Below, one piece after another: positions 22,836-30,872 of a stretch of DNA of 64,000 nt (positions within the stretch are counted from its first letter, which is position 1; each line of letters starts with the position of its first letter). Source of the DNA: Seohaeicola_A nanhaiensis (lineage in GTDB: Bacteria > Pseudomonadota > Alphaproteobacteria > Rhodobacterales > Rhodobacteraceae). The notes beneath the pieces are model-generated. The model made no database searches. It was given only the letters and a program-made list of their open reading frames with translations, and was not told where the DNA came from. The stretch covers positions 310,001 through 374,000 of the forward strand of contig NZ_JBHSGI010000002.1 in the NCBI RefSeq assembly GCF_042654245.1, given 5' to 3'. A program made the position numbers and the translations under genes.

Positions 22836-24413
22836 TCAGTCGGCGAAAAGCCCTGCGGGTTCGATAATCGCCTTGGCTTTCTCTGGCGAGATGGTCAGGA
22901 ATTCGGCCAGCCTCGTGGCATTCTCTTCTGGAGAGGAGGTTTCGCGCAAACGGCCGTGGCGGGGAAACTCTGCGTCACGAATGCGGTCGGATTCGTAGAC
23001 CATGTCGTTGCGGATGGTCGGAAGCAGCCTTGCCAGCGTGGCAACGCTGGTCTGTTCGCCGGCGAGACCGACGCGGCGGGCGTGGCCGATCAGGTAGTTA
23101 TCGCTGAACTGGCATTCGACCTCGAGCATCCGGGTCAGCGAGCGGTCCGAGAAGAAGTCGTGCATAAGGTCGAGGTTCGAGGGATCCATGCAGACGATCA
23201 GGCGGTCCGTCTCGAAATACTCGAACAGCATCCGCATCAGCGCGCGGCGGTGGCGGGTGCGTTTTTCCAGCGTCGCCTGGATGCCGCCCAGATCGGGCAA
23301 AGCGGCGTCCTCCTCGTTGAACAGATAATCGATGGCCGGCACGTTGGTGGCCTGCCGTATCCGTTCCAGCAGACGCTTGGCCACATGCCACTTCTTGCAG
23401 ACCACGATCATCAGTTCGCGTTCGCGCCCCAGACTGCCTTCGGCTTCCCAGAACCGCATGCCAAAACGCCGCCCGATCCGGCCGCGCCCGGTGAGGAAGC
23501 TGTAAAGGCTTCGGCCCTCGTTCGAAATCTGGAAGGCGACGTCCTGAGCCGCGTAAAGCCGGCCGAGACGCGCCTTGAGATCGGTCGCCTCGGGGCTGAT
23601 CTTGCGGGCGAACAGATAGTCCTGCGAAAGCAGCAGGTCGTAGTGGTCGTTGTAGAAGGTAACCGGCAGACCATAATCCGAAAACAGCAGGAAAGTGAGC
23701 GTCCGGCTTTCGATCTGATCGGAGGGGACGAGATGGCGCACGAGTGTCTGGAAGAAGGTCTCGTCCGGAATCCATGTGGTACGGAAGAACCGCAGGACGT
23801 CGCGCCGTTCGCGCACCATCGCCAGGATCCACTCGACCGTGCGGCGGCGCAGGCACCACCACTGGCTGCCGATCTGCACCTGGATATCCGGGGGGATCGC
23901 GCGTTTCAGGCGCAGCTTTTTCTGCAGGTTCACGGCGGCATAGAACCGGCGCTTCTGCGTGCGCTCATTGAAGTAATGGCGATAGATCAGCCGGTCTTCC
24001 TTCATCCCCGTCTTGATCCAGTCGCTGTCGAAGAAATCGAAACTCTCGATGAAATCGACATCGCGCGCATCGAGGAAGGCATGGGCGTATTCGGCGGTCT
24101 TGATCGCCATGCAGTCGCCCGAGAGCATGTAGAAATGTGTGGCCCGAGGAAAGGCTTCGATGGCGCTTTGCAGCGCGTGCAGCGTGGCCTGCACCAGCGA
24201 CCACTCGCCCCAGCCGCATCTGATGCGTTTTGCCGCGAAGGTGATGTTGGGCGTACCGTCCAGCTCGGCGCGGATGCGGCGATAGTCCTCGTCCGGTGCG
24301 CGGCCGTCGAAATGAATCGACATGTAGTCGCCCGCGACGGTCAGCCGCCGCGCCTGCTGGATGATCGCCTGCGGATCCTTGTGGCACAGCAGGATATACG
24401 CGATTTTGGCCAT
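22836..24413 (-). CDS. GT14-type glycosyltransferase (core-2/I-branching family) with long C-terminal extension
   Basis: 525-residue protein. The first 260 residues match the core-2/I-branching beta-1,6-N-acetylglucosaminyltransferase family: AYILLCHKDP at the start, MSIHFDGRAPDEDY, HFYMLSGDCMAIK near residues 95-110, and GSQWWCLRRRTVEWIL near 180-195. The last 250 residues form an extra domain that I cannot name. No signal peptide or membrane anchor is visible, unlike the Golgi enzymes. It probably transfers a sugar to a surface polysaccharide, but acceptor and donor are unknown. The start at 24413 gives the standard N-terminus; the frame is open 25 codons further up without support. Confidence 0.82.
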   Translation of the reverse strand: MAKIAYILLCHKDPQAIIQQARRLTVAGDYMSIHFDGRAPDEDYRRIRAELDGTPNITFAAKRIRCGWGEWSLVQATLHALQSAIEAFPRATHFYMLSGDCMAIKTAEYAHAFLDARDVDFIESFDFFDSDWIKTGMKEDRLIYRHYFNERTQKRRFYAAVNLQKKLRLKRAIPPDIQVQIGSQWWCLRRRTVEWILAMVRERRDVLRFFRTTWIPDETFFQTLVRHLVPSDQIESRTLTFLLFSDYGLPVTFYNDHYDLLLSQDYLFARKISPEATDLKARLGRLYAAQDVAFQISNEGRSLYSFLTGRGRIGRRFGMRFWEAEGSLGRERELMIVVCKKWHVAKRLLERIRQATNVPAIDYLFNEEDAALPDLGGIQATLEKRTRHRRALMRMLFEYFETDRLIVCMDPSNLDLMHDFFSDRSLTRMLEVECQFSDNYLIGHARRVGLAGEQTSVATLARLLPTIRNDMVYESDRIRDAEFPRHGRLRETSSPEENATRLAEFLTISPEKAKAIIEPAGLFAD

Positions 24414-24520
24414 ACGGGGGTTCAGCCGCCTTCGGAACCGGGAGTTCCTGGAACGATAGTGGCGAAGACGCCCTGAATAAACCAGCAATCGCGCAGACCG
24501 TCACGGCCTGGCTGCGGTTC

Positions 24521-24835
24521 TCAGGATTTCGAACCGACGTTTTCTGCAAAGGCCACCTTGAAGGCCGCCTGCGTGTCAGCGTCCGCCTCGGTCTGATGCC
24601 TGGATTTCCATTCGTCCATGGTCATGCCGTAATAAATCTCGCGCGCCTCGTCCTTGCCCATCTCGATGCCCTTCTCGTTGGCGGCTTCCTGATACCAGCG
24701 CGCCAGGCAATTGCGGCAAAAGCCGGCGAGATTCATCAGGTCGATGTTCTGGACGTCGGTGCGGTCTTCCATCAGGTGCTTGCGCAGGCGACGGAAGGCG
24801 GCGGCTTCGAGTTCGATTTCGGTCTGGCGGTCCAT
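24521..24835 (-). CDS. DUF1244 family protein
   Basis: 104-residue cytoplasmic protein of the DUF1244 family, widespread in proteobacteria, function unknown. The conserved core is VQNIDLMNLAGFCRNCLARWYQEAA with a CxxC pair, then GIEMGKDEAREIYYGMTMDEWK. The ATG at 24835 has AGGAGG five bases upstream, which settles the start. It lies downstream of the N-formylglutamate amidohydrolase gene on the same strand, 59 bases away, and may be co-transcribed. Confidence 0.92.
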   Translation of the reverse strand: MDRQTEIELEAAAFRRLRKHLMEDRTDVQNIDLMNLAGFCRNCLARWYQEAANEKGIEMGKDEAREIYYGMTMDEWKSRHQTEADADTQAAFKVAFAENVGSKS

Positions 24836-24894
24836 GTCGTCCTCCTGTTGCACAGGCCCGATGTAGGCATCCACCCTGCGCTTGTCACCCCGGA

Positions 24895-25632
24895 TCAGAG
24901 ACCCGAAGCCGCAAGCGCTGAGGTGAGGATGGGCGCGAGGCGGGCTGCCCAGGCCTTCTGGCCGGCATCGTCGGCGATCAGGTCATTGCGCAGTTCGACC
25001 AGCACATTGGGCCTGCCGGGCAGGATCGCGTGACGGTCCACCGCATCGCCCGGCAGGTGGCCAGAGTAGGGTTCGTTGTCCCCCACACAGAGGTCCGGTT
25101 CTGCCCGCAGCAGCGCCATCAGTGGCTGTGCGAGCCGGTCGTCGCTGGCATAGAGCACGCCGATCTGCCAGGGCCGCGGTTCGCGTCCCCTGAGCTGACG
25201 CGTGAAGCTGTGCATCGAAAGCAGAATCGAGCCGGGGCGGGCCATCAGCCGCGCGAGTTCGCGGTGATAGGGGCGATGGCACATCTCCATGCGCCGCTCC
25301 CGCTCGGCCGCGTCGGCATGGCGATTGGCCGGGATCACGGAGCCGTCGTAAAGCTTCATCAGCAGCGTCGGGTCATCCTCGCCCCGGTTCGGGTCGATGA
25401 CCAGTCGCGAGAAGTTTGAGGCGATCACCGGCGCGTCAAGCAGTTCGCCCAGGTGCCGCGACACGCCAAGCGCGCCGACGTCATAGGCGATATGGCGCTC
25501 CATATCCTCGCGCGGCAGGCCCAGGTCGCCGCCGTTCACATCCGGCGGAACCACGTTGGTGGCGTGATCGCAGGTGATCAGCCAGCGTCCCGGGCGGTCC
25601 TCGCCAAAGGTGAAAACGGGTGTATATGTCAT
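24895..25632 (-). CDS. N-formylglutamate amidohydrolase family protein
   Basis: 245-residue hydrolase of the HutG2 family that cleaves N-formylglutamate or related N-formyl/N-acyl amino acids; zinc-dependent and cytoplasmic. Signatures are LITCDHATNVVP near residues 18-30, HIAYDVGALGVSRHL near 47-62, FSRLVIDPNRGEDDP near 74-88 and LLSMHSFTRQL near 137-148. No histidine-utilisation genes are near, so this may be a paralogue with a different substrate. GAGG precedes the ATG. It is divergent from pyruvate kinase across 105 bases. Confidence 0.9.
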   Translation of the reverse strand: MTYTPVFTFGEDRPGRWLITCDHATNVVPPDVNGGDLGLPREDMERHIAYDVGALGVSRHLGELLDAPVIASNFSRLVIDPNRGEDDPTLLMKLYDGSVIPANRHADAAERERRMEMCHRPYHRELARLMARPGSILLSMHSFTRQLRGREPRPWQIGVLYASDDRLAQPLMALLRAEPDLCVGDNEPYSGHLPGDAVDRHAILPGRPNVLVELRNDLIADDAGQKAWAARLAPILTSALAASGL

Positions 25633-25737
25633 GTGCCTGCCTCGACTTCACTTCTCTTTAGGCCAGTTGCCCGTAAATGGGAATCGGGTCATAACCGGCA
25701 GCAAGATGTTTGCGGTAACGCTCGAAGGAGATGCGGC

Positions 25738-27183
25738 ATGAGACGCGGTAGAAACGTCAAGATCGTCGCCACCCTCGGGCCGGCGTCATCGTCCTACGAG
25801 ATGATCCGCAAGCTGCATGAGGCCGGCGCCGACGTGTTCCGGCTGAACATGAGCCACGGCACCCATGACGAGATTCGCGCCAAACATGCCCATATCCGCA
25901 AGGTAGAGGCAGACCTCGACAGCCCGATCGCCATTCTGGCCGACCTTCAGGGCCCGAAGCTGCGCGTGGGCGAGTTCGCGACCGGCAGCGAAGAGCTGGA
26001 GGCCGGCGCGGCCTTCCGTCTCGATCTGGATGATACACCGGGCGACGCCACGCGCGTGTGCCTGCCCCACCCCGAGATCTTTGCAGCGCTGGAACCGGGC
26101 AAGCGGCTGTTCGTTAACGACGGCAAGATCCGCCTCAAGGTGGAACGCTGCGGCCCGGATTTCGCCGAATGCTCGGTGACGACGGGGGGCACCATCTCGA
26201 ACCGCAAGGGCGTGAACGTGCCCGACGTGGTCCTGCCGCTCGCCGCCCTGTCCGAGAAGGACCGCGAAGACCTCGAATTCGCCTGCGAACTGGGGATCGA
26301 CTGGCTGGCCCTGTCGTTCGTGCAGCGCCCGGCCGATGTGGACGAGGCGCGCGCGCTGGCCAAGGGGCGCGCCGCAATCCTCTCGAAGATCGAGAAGCCC
26401 TCTGCCGTTGAGAACTTCGGCGCGATCCTCGCCGCGTCGGACGGAATCATGGTGGCCCGCGGCGACCTGGGCGTCGAATTGCCGGTGCAAGCGGTGCCGC
26501 CGATCCAGAAGCGCCTGGTCCGCGAATGCCGCGCCGCGGCCAAGCCAGTGATCGTCGCCACCCAGATGCTGGAAAGCATGATCGAAAGCCCGATGCCGAC
26601 ACGCGCCGAGGTCTCGGACGTGGCAACCGCAATCTATGAGGGCACCGACGCGATCATGCTTTCCGCCGAAAGCGCCGCGGGCAAATATCCGATCGAGGCG
26701 GTCGGCACGATGGACCGGGTGGCTGCCGAGGTCGAGACCGACCCGAACTACAAGCAGATCATCGCCGCCTCGCGCACCGGCCGCGCCTCGACCGTCGCCG
26801 ACGGGATCGTCGCGGCCGCGCGCGAGATCGCCGAAACCACCGACATCAAGGCGATCTGCTGCTTTACACAGTCGGGGACGACCGCTCTGCTGACCGCGCG
26901 CGAACGGCCCGGCCTGCCGATCATCGCCATGACGTCGCAACGCCGCACGGCGCGGCGGCTGGCGCTGAGCTGGGGCTGCAACTGCGTGATGACCGAGGAA
27001 CTGCACCGGTTCAAGATGGCCGTGGTGAACGCGGCGCGTGCCGCACGCAGGGGCGGCTTTGCGACCGAGAAGGACCAGATCGTGGTGACAGCCGGCGTGC
27101 CCTTCAACGTGCCCGGCACCACCAACATCCTGCGCGTCGCCCCCTGTGACGAGCGGCTGATCTTCAACACGGATCCCGGCTGA
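25738..27183 (+). CDS. pyk: Pyruvate kinase
   Basis: 481-residue glycolytic enzyme converting phosphoenolpyruvate and ADP to pyruvate and ATP. Clear motifs are KIVATLGPASSSYE at the start, FRLNMSHG near residues 33-40, the ADP/PEP region ILADLQGPKLRVGEF, AILSKIEKPSAVENF (catalytic lysine and metal-site glutamate), MVARGDLGVELP, and PVIVATQMLESM. The C-terminal regulatory domain is complete (FTQSGTTALLTARERPGLPIIAMT). The ATG at 25738 has AAGGAG seven bases upstream; the open frame reaches back 95 codons over the divergent gene and is ignored. Confidence 0.97.
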   Translation: MRRGRNVKIVATLGPASSSYEMIRKLHEAGADVFRLNMSHGTHDEIRAKHAHIRKVEADLDSPIAILADLQGPKLRVGEFATGSEELEAGAAFRLDLDDTPGDATRVCLPHPEIFAALEPGKRLFVNDGKIRLKVERCGPDFAECSVTTGGTISNRKGVNVPDVVLPLAALSEKDREDLEFACELGIDWLALSFVQRPADVDEARALAKGRAAILSKIEKPSAVENFGAILAASDGIMVARGDLGVELPVQAVPPIQKRLVRECRAAAKPVIVATQMLESMIESPMPTRAEVSDVATAIYEGTDAIMLSAESAAGKYPIEAVGTMDRVAAEVETDPNYKQIIAASRTGRASTVADGIVAAAREIAETTDIKAICCFTQSGTTALLTARERPGLPIIAMTSQRRTARRLALSWGCNCVMTEELHRFKMAVVNAARAARRGGFATEKDQIVVTAGVPFNVPGTTNILRVAPCDERLIFNTDPG

Positions 27184-27208
27184 TCCGCGCATCCGGAGCG
27201 TTGCCTTC

Positions 27209-27433
27209 ATGACGCCTGACGAGTTGCTGACAACCGGACTGGTTCTCTGCGCGCTGGCGATTCCGGCGATGGCTTCGGCCCTGGTTGACGGCCGTCCGCC
27301 GCGGTCGGCCATGCTGACCCTTCTGATCGCCTTCGGCCTGATCATCTGGGCCGAACGGGTCAATCCCGGCGGCTATCGCCTGGCCGACGTGCCGACGGCC
27401 TTCTATTCGGTGATCGGCTCGATCCTGCGCTGA
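27209..27433 (+). CDS. Small membrane protein, hypothetical
   Basis: 74-residue protein with two hydrophobic segments (about residues 7-24 and 34-50) and a polar C-terminus (VNPGGYRLADVPTAFYSVIGSIL). It lies 25 bases after pyk on the same strand, in an arrangement I associate with Rhodobacteraceae, and is probably co-transcribed. Function unknown. Confidence 0.75.
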   Translation: MTPDELLTTGLVLCALAIPAMASALVDGRPPRSAMLTLLIAFGLIIWAERVNPGGYRLADVPTAFYSVIGSILR

Positions 27434-27441
27434 CGGGCCTC

Positions 27442-27485
27442 GGCTTTGCATACGGTTCTGCACAGCCGTGCGGGTGTGCAAAGCC
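27442..27485. repeat. Inverted repeat upstream of the rpmI promoter
   Basis: GGCTTTGCA (27442-27450) and TGCAAAGCC (27477-27485) are perfect inverted copies, 26 bases apart, ending ten bases before the -35 box of rpmI. It could be an operator or the end of the pyk transcript; there is no T-run. Confidence 0.5.
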
Positions 27486-27494
27486 ACATTCCGC

Positions 27495-27523
27495 TTGCAA
27501 CCCCGCAAGACCCTGCCTATACG
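27495..27523 (+). promoter_or_regulatory. Probable sigma-70 promoter of rpmI-rplT
   Basis: TTGCAA (27495-27500), exactly 17 bases, then TATACG (27518-27523): a good match to the housekeeping consensus with ideal spacing. Transcription would start near 27530, leaving a leader of about 70 bases before rpmI. Confidence 0.7.
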
Positions 27524-27601
27524 GCGCCTCTGATCCGCGCGGCCGGCCAATGTGGCATGCCGAGTCGCGCCTATACCGCACCGGAAGAACAGGAGAGCGA
27601 A

Positions 27602-27802
27602 ATGCCCAAGATGAAGACCAAGTCGAGCGCCAAAAAGCGCTTCAAGATGTCCGCCACGGGCAAGGTGATCACCGCCCAGGCCGGCAAGCGCCACGGCATG
27701 ATCAAGCGGAGCAAGAAATTCATCCGCGACGCCCGTGGAACCACCACCCTTTCCGCCCCCGACGCCAAGATCGTCAAGGGCTACATGCCCTACGACCGCT
27801 GA
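27602..27802 (+). CDS. rpmI: 50S ribosomal protein L35
   Basis: 66-residue basic ribosomal protein: MPKMKTKSSAKKRFKMSATGKV, then GKRHGMIKRSKKFIRDARG and the C-terminal KIVKGYMPYDR. Standard length. It is followed 15 bases later by rplT, the usual pair. It starts after GGAGAGCGAA. Confidence 0.98.
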   Translation: MPKMKTKSSAKKRFKMSATGKVITAQAGKRHGMIKRSKKFIRDARGTTTLSAPDAKIVKGYMPYDR

Positions 27803-27817
27803 TAGGAGGCCTGAGAG

Positions 27818-28183
27818 ATGTCCCGAGTCAAAGGTGGAACGACCACTCACGCCCGTCACAAGAAGGTTCTGAAGGCCGCCAAAGGCTATTTCGGTGCCCG
27901 CCGCAGCAACTTCCGCACCGCGACGCAAGCTGTAGACAAGGCGAACCAGTATGCAACGCGCGACCGCAAGGTGCGCAAGCGGAACTTCCGCGCGCTGTGG
28001 ATTCAGCGGATCAACGCCGCCGTCCGCGCCCATGACGAAGCGCTGACCTATTCGCGTTTCATCAACGGCCTTTCGCTGGCCGGTATTGAAGTCGACCGCA
28101 AGGTGCTGGCCGACCTGGCCGTGCACGAGCCCGAAGCCTTCGGCGCGATTGTCGAAAAGGCCCAGGCCGCTCTGAACGGCTGA
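27818..28183 (+). CDS. rplT: 50S ribosomal protein L20
   Basis: 121-residue rRNA-binding protein needed early in 50S assembly. Recognised from SRVKGGTTTHARHKKVLKAAKGYFGARR at the N-terminus, YATRDRKVRKRNFRALWIQRIN in the middle and the ending LAVHEPEAFGAIVEKAQ. GGAGG precedes the ATG. pheS, often next in this operon, is here 4 kb downstream behind its own region. Confidence 0.98.
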   Translation: MSRVKGGTTTHARHKKVLKAAKGYFGARRSNFRTATQAVDKANQYATRDRKVRKRNFRALWIQRINAAVRAHDEALTYSRFINGLSLAGIEVDRKVLADLAVHEPEAFGAIVEKAQAALNG

Positions 28184-28204
28184 GGCTTATTCCAAGCCGG
28201 TTAG

Positions 28205-28231
28205 AAAGGCGCCTTCCGGGGCGCCTTTTTT
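28205..28231 (+). terminator. Intrinsic terminator of rpmI-rplT
   Basis: AAAGGCGCC-ttccgg-GGCGCCTTTTTT begins 22 bases after the rplT stop: a GC-rich stem closed by A/T pairs and a T-run. The remaining 235 bases to the next gene hold only a few short GC-rich inverted repeats that I cannot interpret. Confidence 0.9.
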
Positions 28232-28466
28232 CATTCCTTGGGGGTTCGGCAGGGGGGCCGGACCTGTGAGGGGACCAGGCCGAAAATGTCGCGTCCCTCG
28301 AAGGCGAGCGCCAACAAATGTTGCAGGACGCCCGCCTTGGCCAGTGTTCACTGCCAAGCCCGGCAAGCGCCACCGGATGGCCCCGCCGGGGTGGCCTGTT
28401 CCAGTTTGATCGGAACTGCCGCCCGCCCCGTCGCGTTCCCGTTGTATCGAACAGAGAGGGAACTCT

Positions 28467-28943
28467 ATGTCCAGTTATCCGCGCTTCCTGCTGATGATCG
28501 CCACGTCAACCGTTGTGATGTTCTGCCTGACCTATCTCAATTCCTATGCACTCGGGCATGTCTACTTCAGCGAGACGCGGCTTTACATGGCGCTGCTGAT
28601 GGGTGCGGTAATGGCGGTGGTGATGCTGACCTTCATGCTTGGGATGTATCGCAACCGGATGGCCAATTTTGCCATATTCGCCGGTGCAGTCGTTGTATTC
28701 TCTGTCTCGTTGTTCCTGGTGCGATCGCAGGAGACCGTAGAAGACCTGTCCTGGATGCGCGCGATGATCCCGCACCATTCGATTGCGATTCTCACCTCGG
28801 AAAGGGCGCATTTGTCGGACCCGCGGGTGCGCGAGCTCGCCAACGGGATCATCGAGGCCCAAAAGCGTGAGATTGCCGAAATGGAGGCACTGATCGCCGA
28901 TCTTGACGGGCACGCCGGCACAACCGCGCAGGTGAGCCAATGA
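28467..28943 (+). CDS. DUF305-type membrane protein
   Basis: 158-residue protein with three hydrophobic segments (about residues 7-27, 38-58 and 66-85) and a C-terminal domain of the DUF305 (CopM-like) family: WMRAMIPHHSIAILTSERAHLSDPRVRELANGII, with the His-His pair typical of that family. DUF305 proteins are often linked to metal or stress handling; role here unknown. The next gene, a glutaredoxin fusion, overlaps it by 4 bases (ATGA), so the two are coupled. Confidence 0.86.
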   Translation: MSSYPRFLLMIATSTVVMFCLTYLNSYALGHVYFSETRLYMALLMGAVMAVVMLTFMLGMYRNRMANFAIFAGAVVVFSVSLFLVRSQETVEDLSWMRAMIPHHSIAILTSERAHLSDPRVRELANGIIEAQKREIAEMEALIADLDGHAGTTAQVSQ

Positions 28944-29698
28944 CCGCCGCGACATCGGACTCCGCTGTCGACCGCCCGCGCGCCGTGCTCTACCGCATGG
29001 CGACACCCGATCATCTCTGCCCCTATGGACAGAAAAGCCGTTATCTTCTGCAAAAGGAAGGTTTCGAGGTCGAGGATCATCTGCTCACCAGCCGCGAAGA
29101 AACCGATGCCTTCAAGCAGAAGCATGGCGTGGAGACCACGCCGCAGACATGGATCGATGGCGAAAGGGTCGGCGGCTATGATGCGCTGCGCGAACGTTTT
29201 GGCCTGAAGGACGACAGCGACACAACCTACCGCCCGGTGATCGCGATATTCGCCATCGCAGCGCTGCTGGCGGGGATTCTGGTCTGGCTGACCGATGCCA
29301 CCGCGATGCGCGGGGTCGAATGGTTTGTCGCGCTGGCGATGGTGTTGCTGGCGCTGCAAAAGCTGCAGGACGTCGAGAAGTTCTCGACGATGGTGCTGAA
29401 CTACGATCTGCTCGCCCGGGCGTGGGTACCCTACGGTTATGCCTACCCCTATGCCGAGGCGCTTGCCGGGCTTCTGATGGTGGGCGGGCTGCTGCCGTGG
29501 CTCTCTGGCCCCCTGTCGCTGTTCATCGGGACGGTTGGCGCGGTTTCTGTGTTCAAGGCGGTTTATATCGACAAGCGCGAGCTCAAGTGCGCCTGCGTCG
29601 GCGGGGACAGCAACGTGCCGCTGGGGTTCGTGTCGCTGTCCGAGAATCTTGCAATGATGGCAATGGGTGTCTGGACGATCATCAAGCTGCTGGCCTGA
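28940..29698 (+). CDS. Glutaredoxin domain fused to a MauE/DoxX-like membrane domain
   Basis: 252 residues. Residues 14-90 are a glutaredoxin with active site CPYG (C27-G30), i.e. the second cysteine is missing, and the cis-proline TTPQTW and GGYDAL motifs are in place. Residues 97-252 hold four membrane segments of the MauE/DoxX type. A short loop LKCACVGG near residue 214 offers a cysteine pair, then PLGFVSLSENLAMM. Known relatives (MauE, vitamin K epoxide reductase-like pairs) support disulfide chemistry at the membrane; electron delivery to or from periplasmic thiols is inference. It overlaps the DUF305 gene by 4 bases and the convergent MFS gene by 17. Confidence 0.86.
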   Translation: MTAATSDSAVDRPRAVLYRMATPDHLCPYGQKSRYLLQKEGFEVEDHLLTSREETDAFKQKHGVETTPQTWIDGERVGGYDALRERFGLKDDSDTTYRPVIAIFAIAALLAGILVWLTDATAMRGVEWFVALAMVLLALQKLQDVEKFSTMVLNYDLLARAWVPYGYAYPYAEALAGLLMVGGLLPWLSGPLSLFIGTVGAVSVFKAVYIDKRELKCACVGGDSNVPLGFVSLSENLAMMAMGVWTIIKLLA

Positions 29699-30872
29699 GC
29701 GGCCTTTGCATCAGCGCGCAGATTGCGCCCACCAGCAGGATACCGGCCGCCACCGCAAGGCTGACGCCGATGCCCCCCATCAGATCGCCCAGCAGCCCGG
29801 CTCCATAAGGACCGACCGTCTGGGCCACGGCGAAGATCACGGTGAACAGGCTGATAGCGCGGCCCCAGGCGGCGGGTTCCAGGTTGCGCCGCACGAAATT
29901 CGTAACGGCACCGGGCGACATGAACACGCACAGCCCGAAGATTGCGGCCGAGACGACCAGGCCGGCGCCCGTCGGGACCAGCACGGGCAGGACCGATCCG
30001 GTAGCGATTCCGCCAAGCACCATCGCCAGCGGCAAGCCGTTGTCGAAGCGGGCGAAGACGGGCCGCCAAAGGAAGGGTGACAGGCACAGGCAGAAGCCGA
30101 GCATCACCCAGACAGCGGCGATAAGTCGGGCGGAGGCGCCCTGTTCGGTCATCCAGGCGGACAGGAAGGTGAAATAGACGATATAGCCGAGACCAAAGCC
30201 CGCATAGCCTGCCATTTCCCCGAGGATCGACCGCAGGGGCAGCGGCGCGGCGTGCCGTTCGGTCTGCCTTGGCGGACGCACCGAATGGGCGGCCCAGAAA
30301 CTGAGGGGGAGTATGGCAAAGCAGGCCAGCCCGATCAGGGTCCAGGCCCAGGGCCAGGATCCGTTGCCCCAGGCATCGATCATCAGCGGCAGAACCGCCC
30401 CCGCCAGCACGATCCCGAGACCCCCGCCAAATCCGAACAGCAGGGCGATGGCCAGCGCGTTCTTGCGCGGCTCGTCCCGGAACAGCTGCGCCGTCAGAAC
30501 ACCGGCCGTCGAAAACGACATGGCTCCAAACAGCCCAGCAAGAACGCGCCAGAGCGTCTGCCACCAGAGCGCCTCGTCCTGTCCCGTGGCGAAAAGCGCA
30601 ACTGCCGTGGTCACCAGTCCGAAGTTGAACAGATGCGATGGATTGATCCGGCCAATCAGGATCATGGTCAGCACCGCGCCCGCCATGTAACCCAACGCAT
30701 TGGCCGTGTTGAGCCAGCCGGCCTGCGCATAGGTCCAGCCGAGTTCGGCCTTCATCGCCGGCAGGATCAACCCATAGGCGAAGCGGGCAAAGCCGTTTGT
30801 TACCGTGACGCCCAGCGCCAGGCCGAACAACACCAGCCAAGGGCGGTCGGGGCCGGTATCAGAGACCGTCAT
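29682..30872 (-). CDS. MFS transporter, YbfB/YjiJ type
   Basis: 396-residue inner-membrane carrier with 12 expected segments. The N-terminal NGFARFAYGLILPAMKAELGWTYAQAGWLNTANALGYMAGA matches the YbfB/YjiJ group. The MFS cytoplasmic loop has degenerated (IGRINPSHLFNFGLV instead of the full GxLaDrxGrr motif), as is usual there. Substrate unknown. It is downstream of a serine hydrolase gene and overlaps it by 14 bases, so the two form an operon. Its end overlaps the convergent glutaredoxin fusion by 17 bases. Confidence 0.88.
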   Translation of the reverse strand: MTVSDTGPDRPWLVLFGLALGVTVTNGFARFAYGLILPAMKAELGWTYAQAGWLNTANALGYMAGAVLTMILIGRINPSHLFNFGLVTTAVALFATGQDEALWWQTLWRVLAGLFGAMSFSTAGVLTAQLFRDEPRKNALAIALLFGFGGGLGIVLAGAVLPLMIDAWGNGSWPWAWTLIGLACFAILPLSFWAAHSVRPPRQTERHAAPLPLRSILGEMAGYAGFGLGYIVYFTFLSAWMTEQGASARLIAAVWVMLGFCLCLSPFLWRPVFARFDNGLPLAMVLGGIATGSVLPVLVPTGAGLVVSAAIFGLCVFMSPGAVTNFVRRNLEPAAWGRAISLFTVIFAVAQTVGPYGAGLLGDLMGGIGVSLAVAAGILLVGAICALMQRPLRPAA

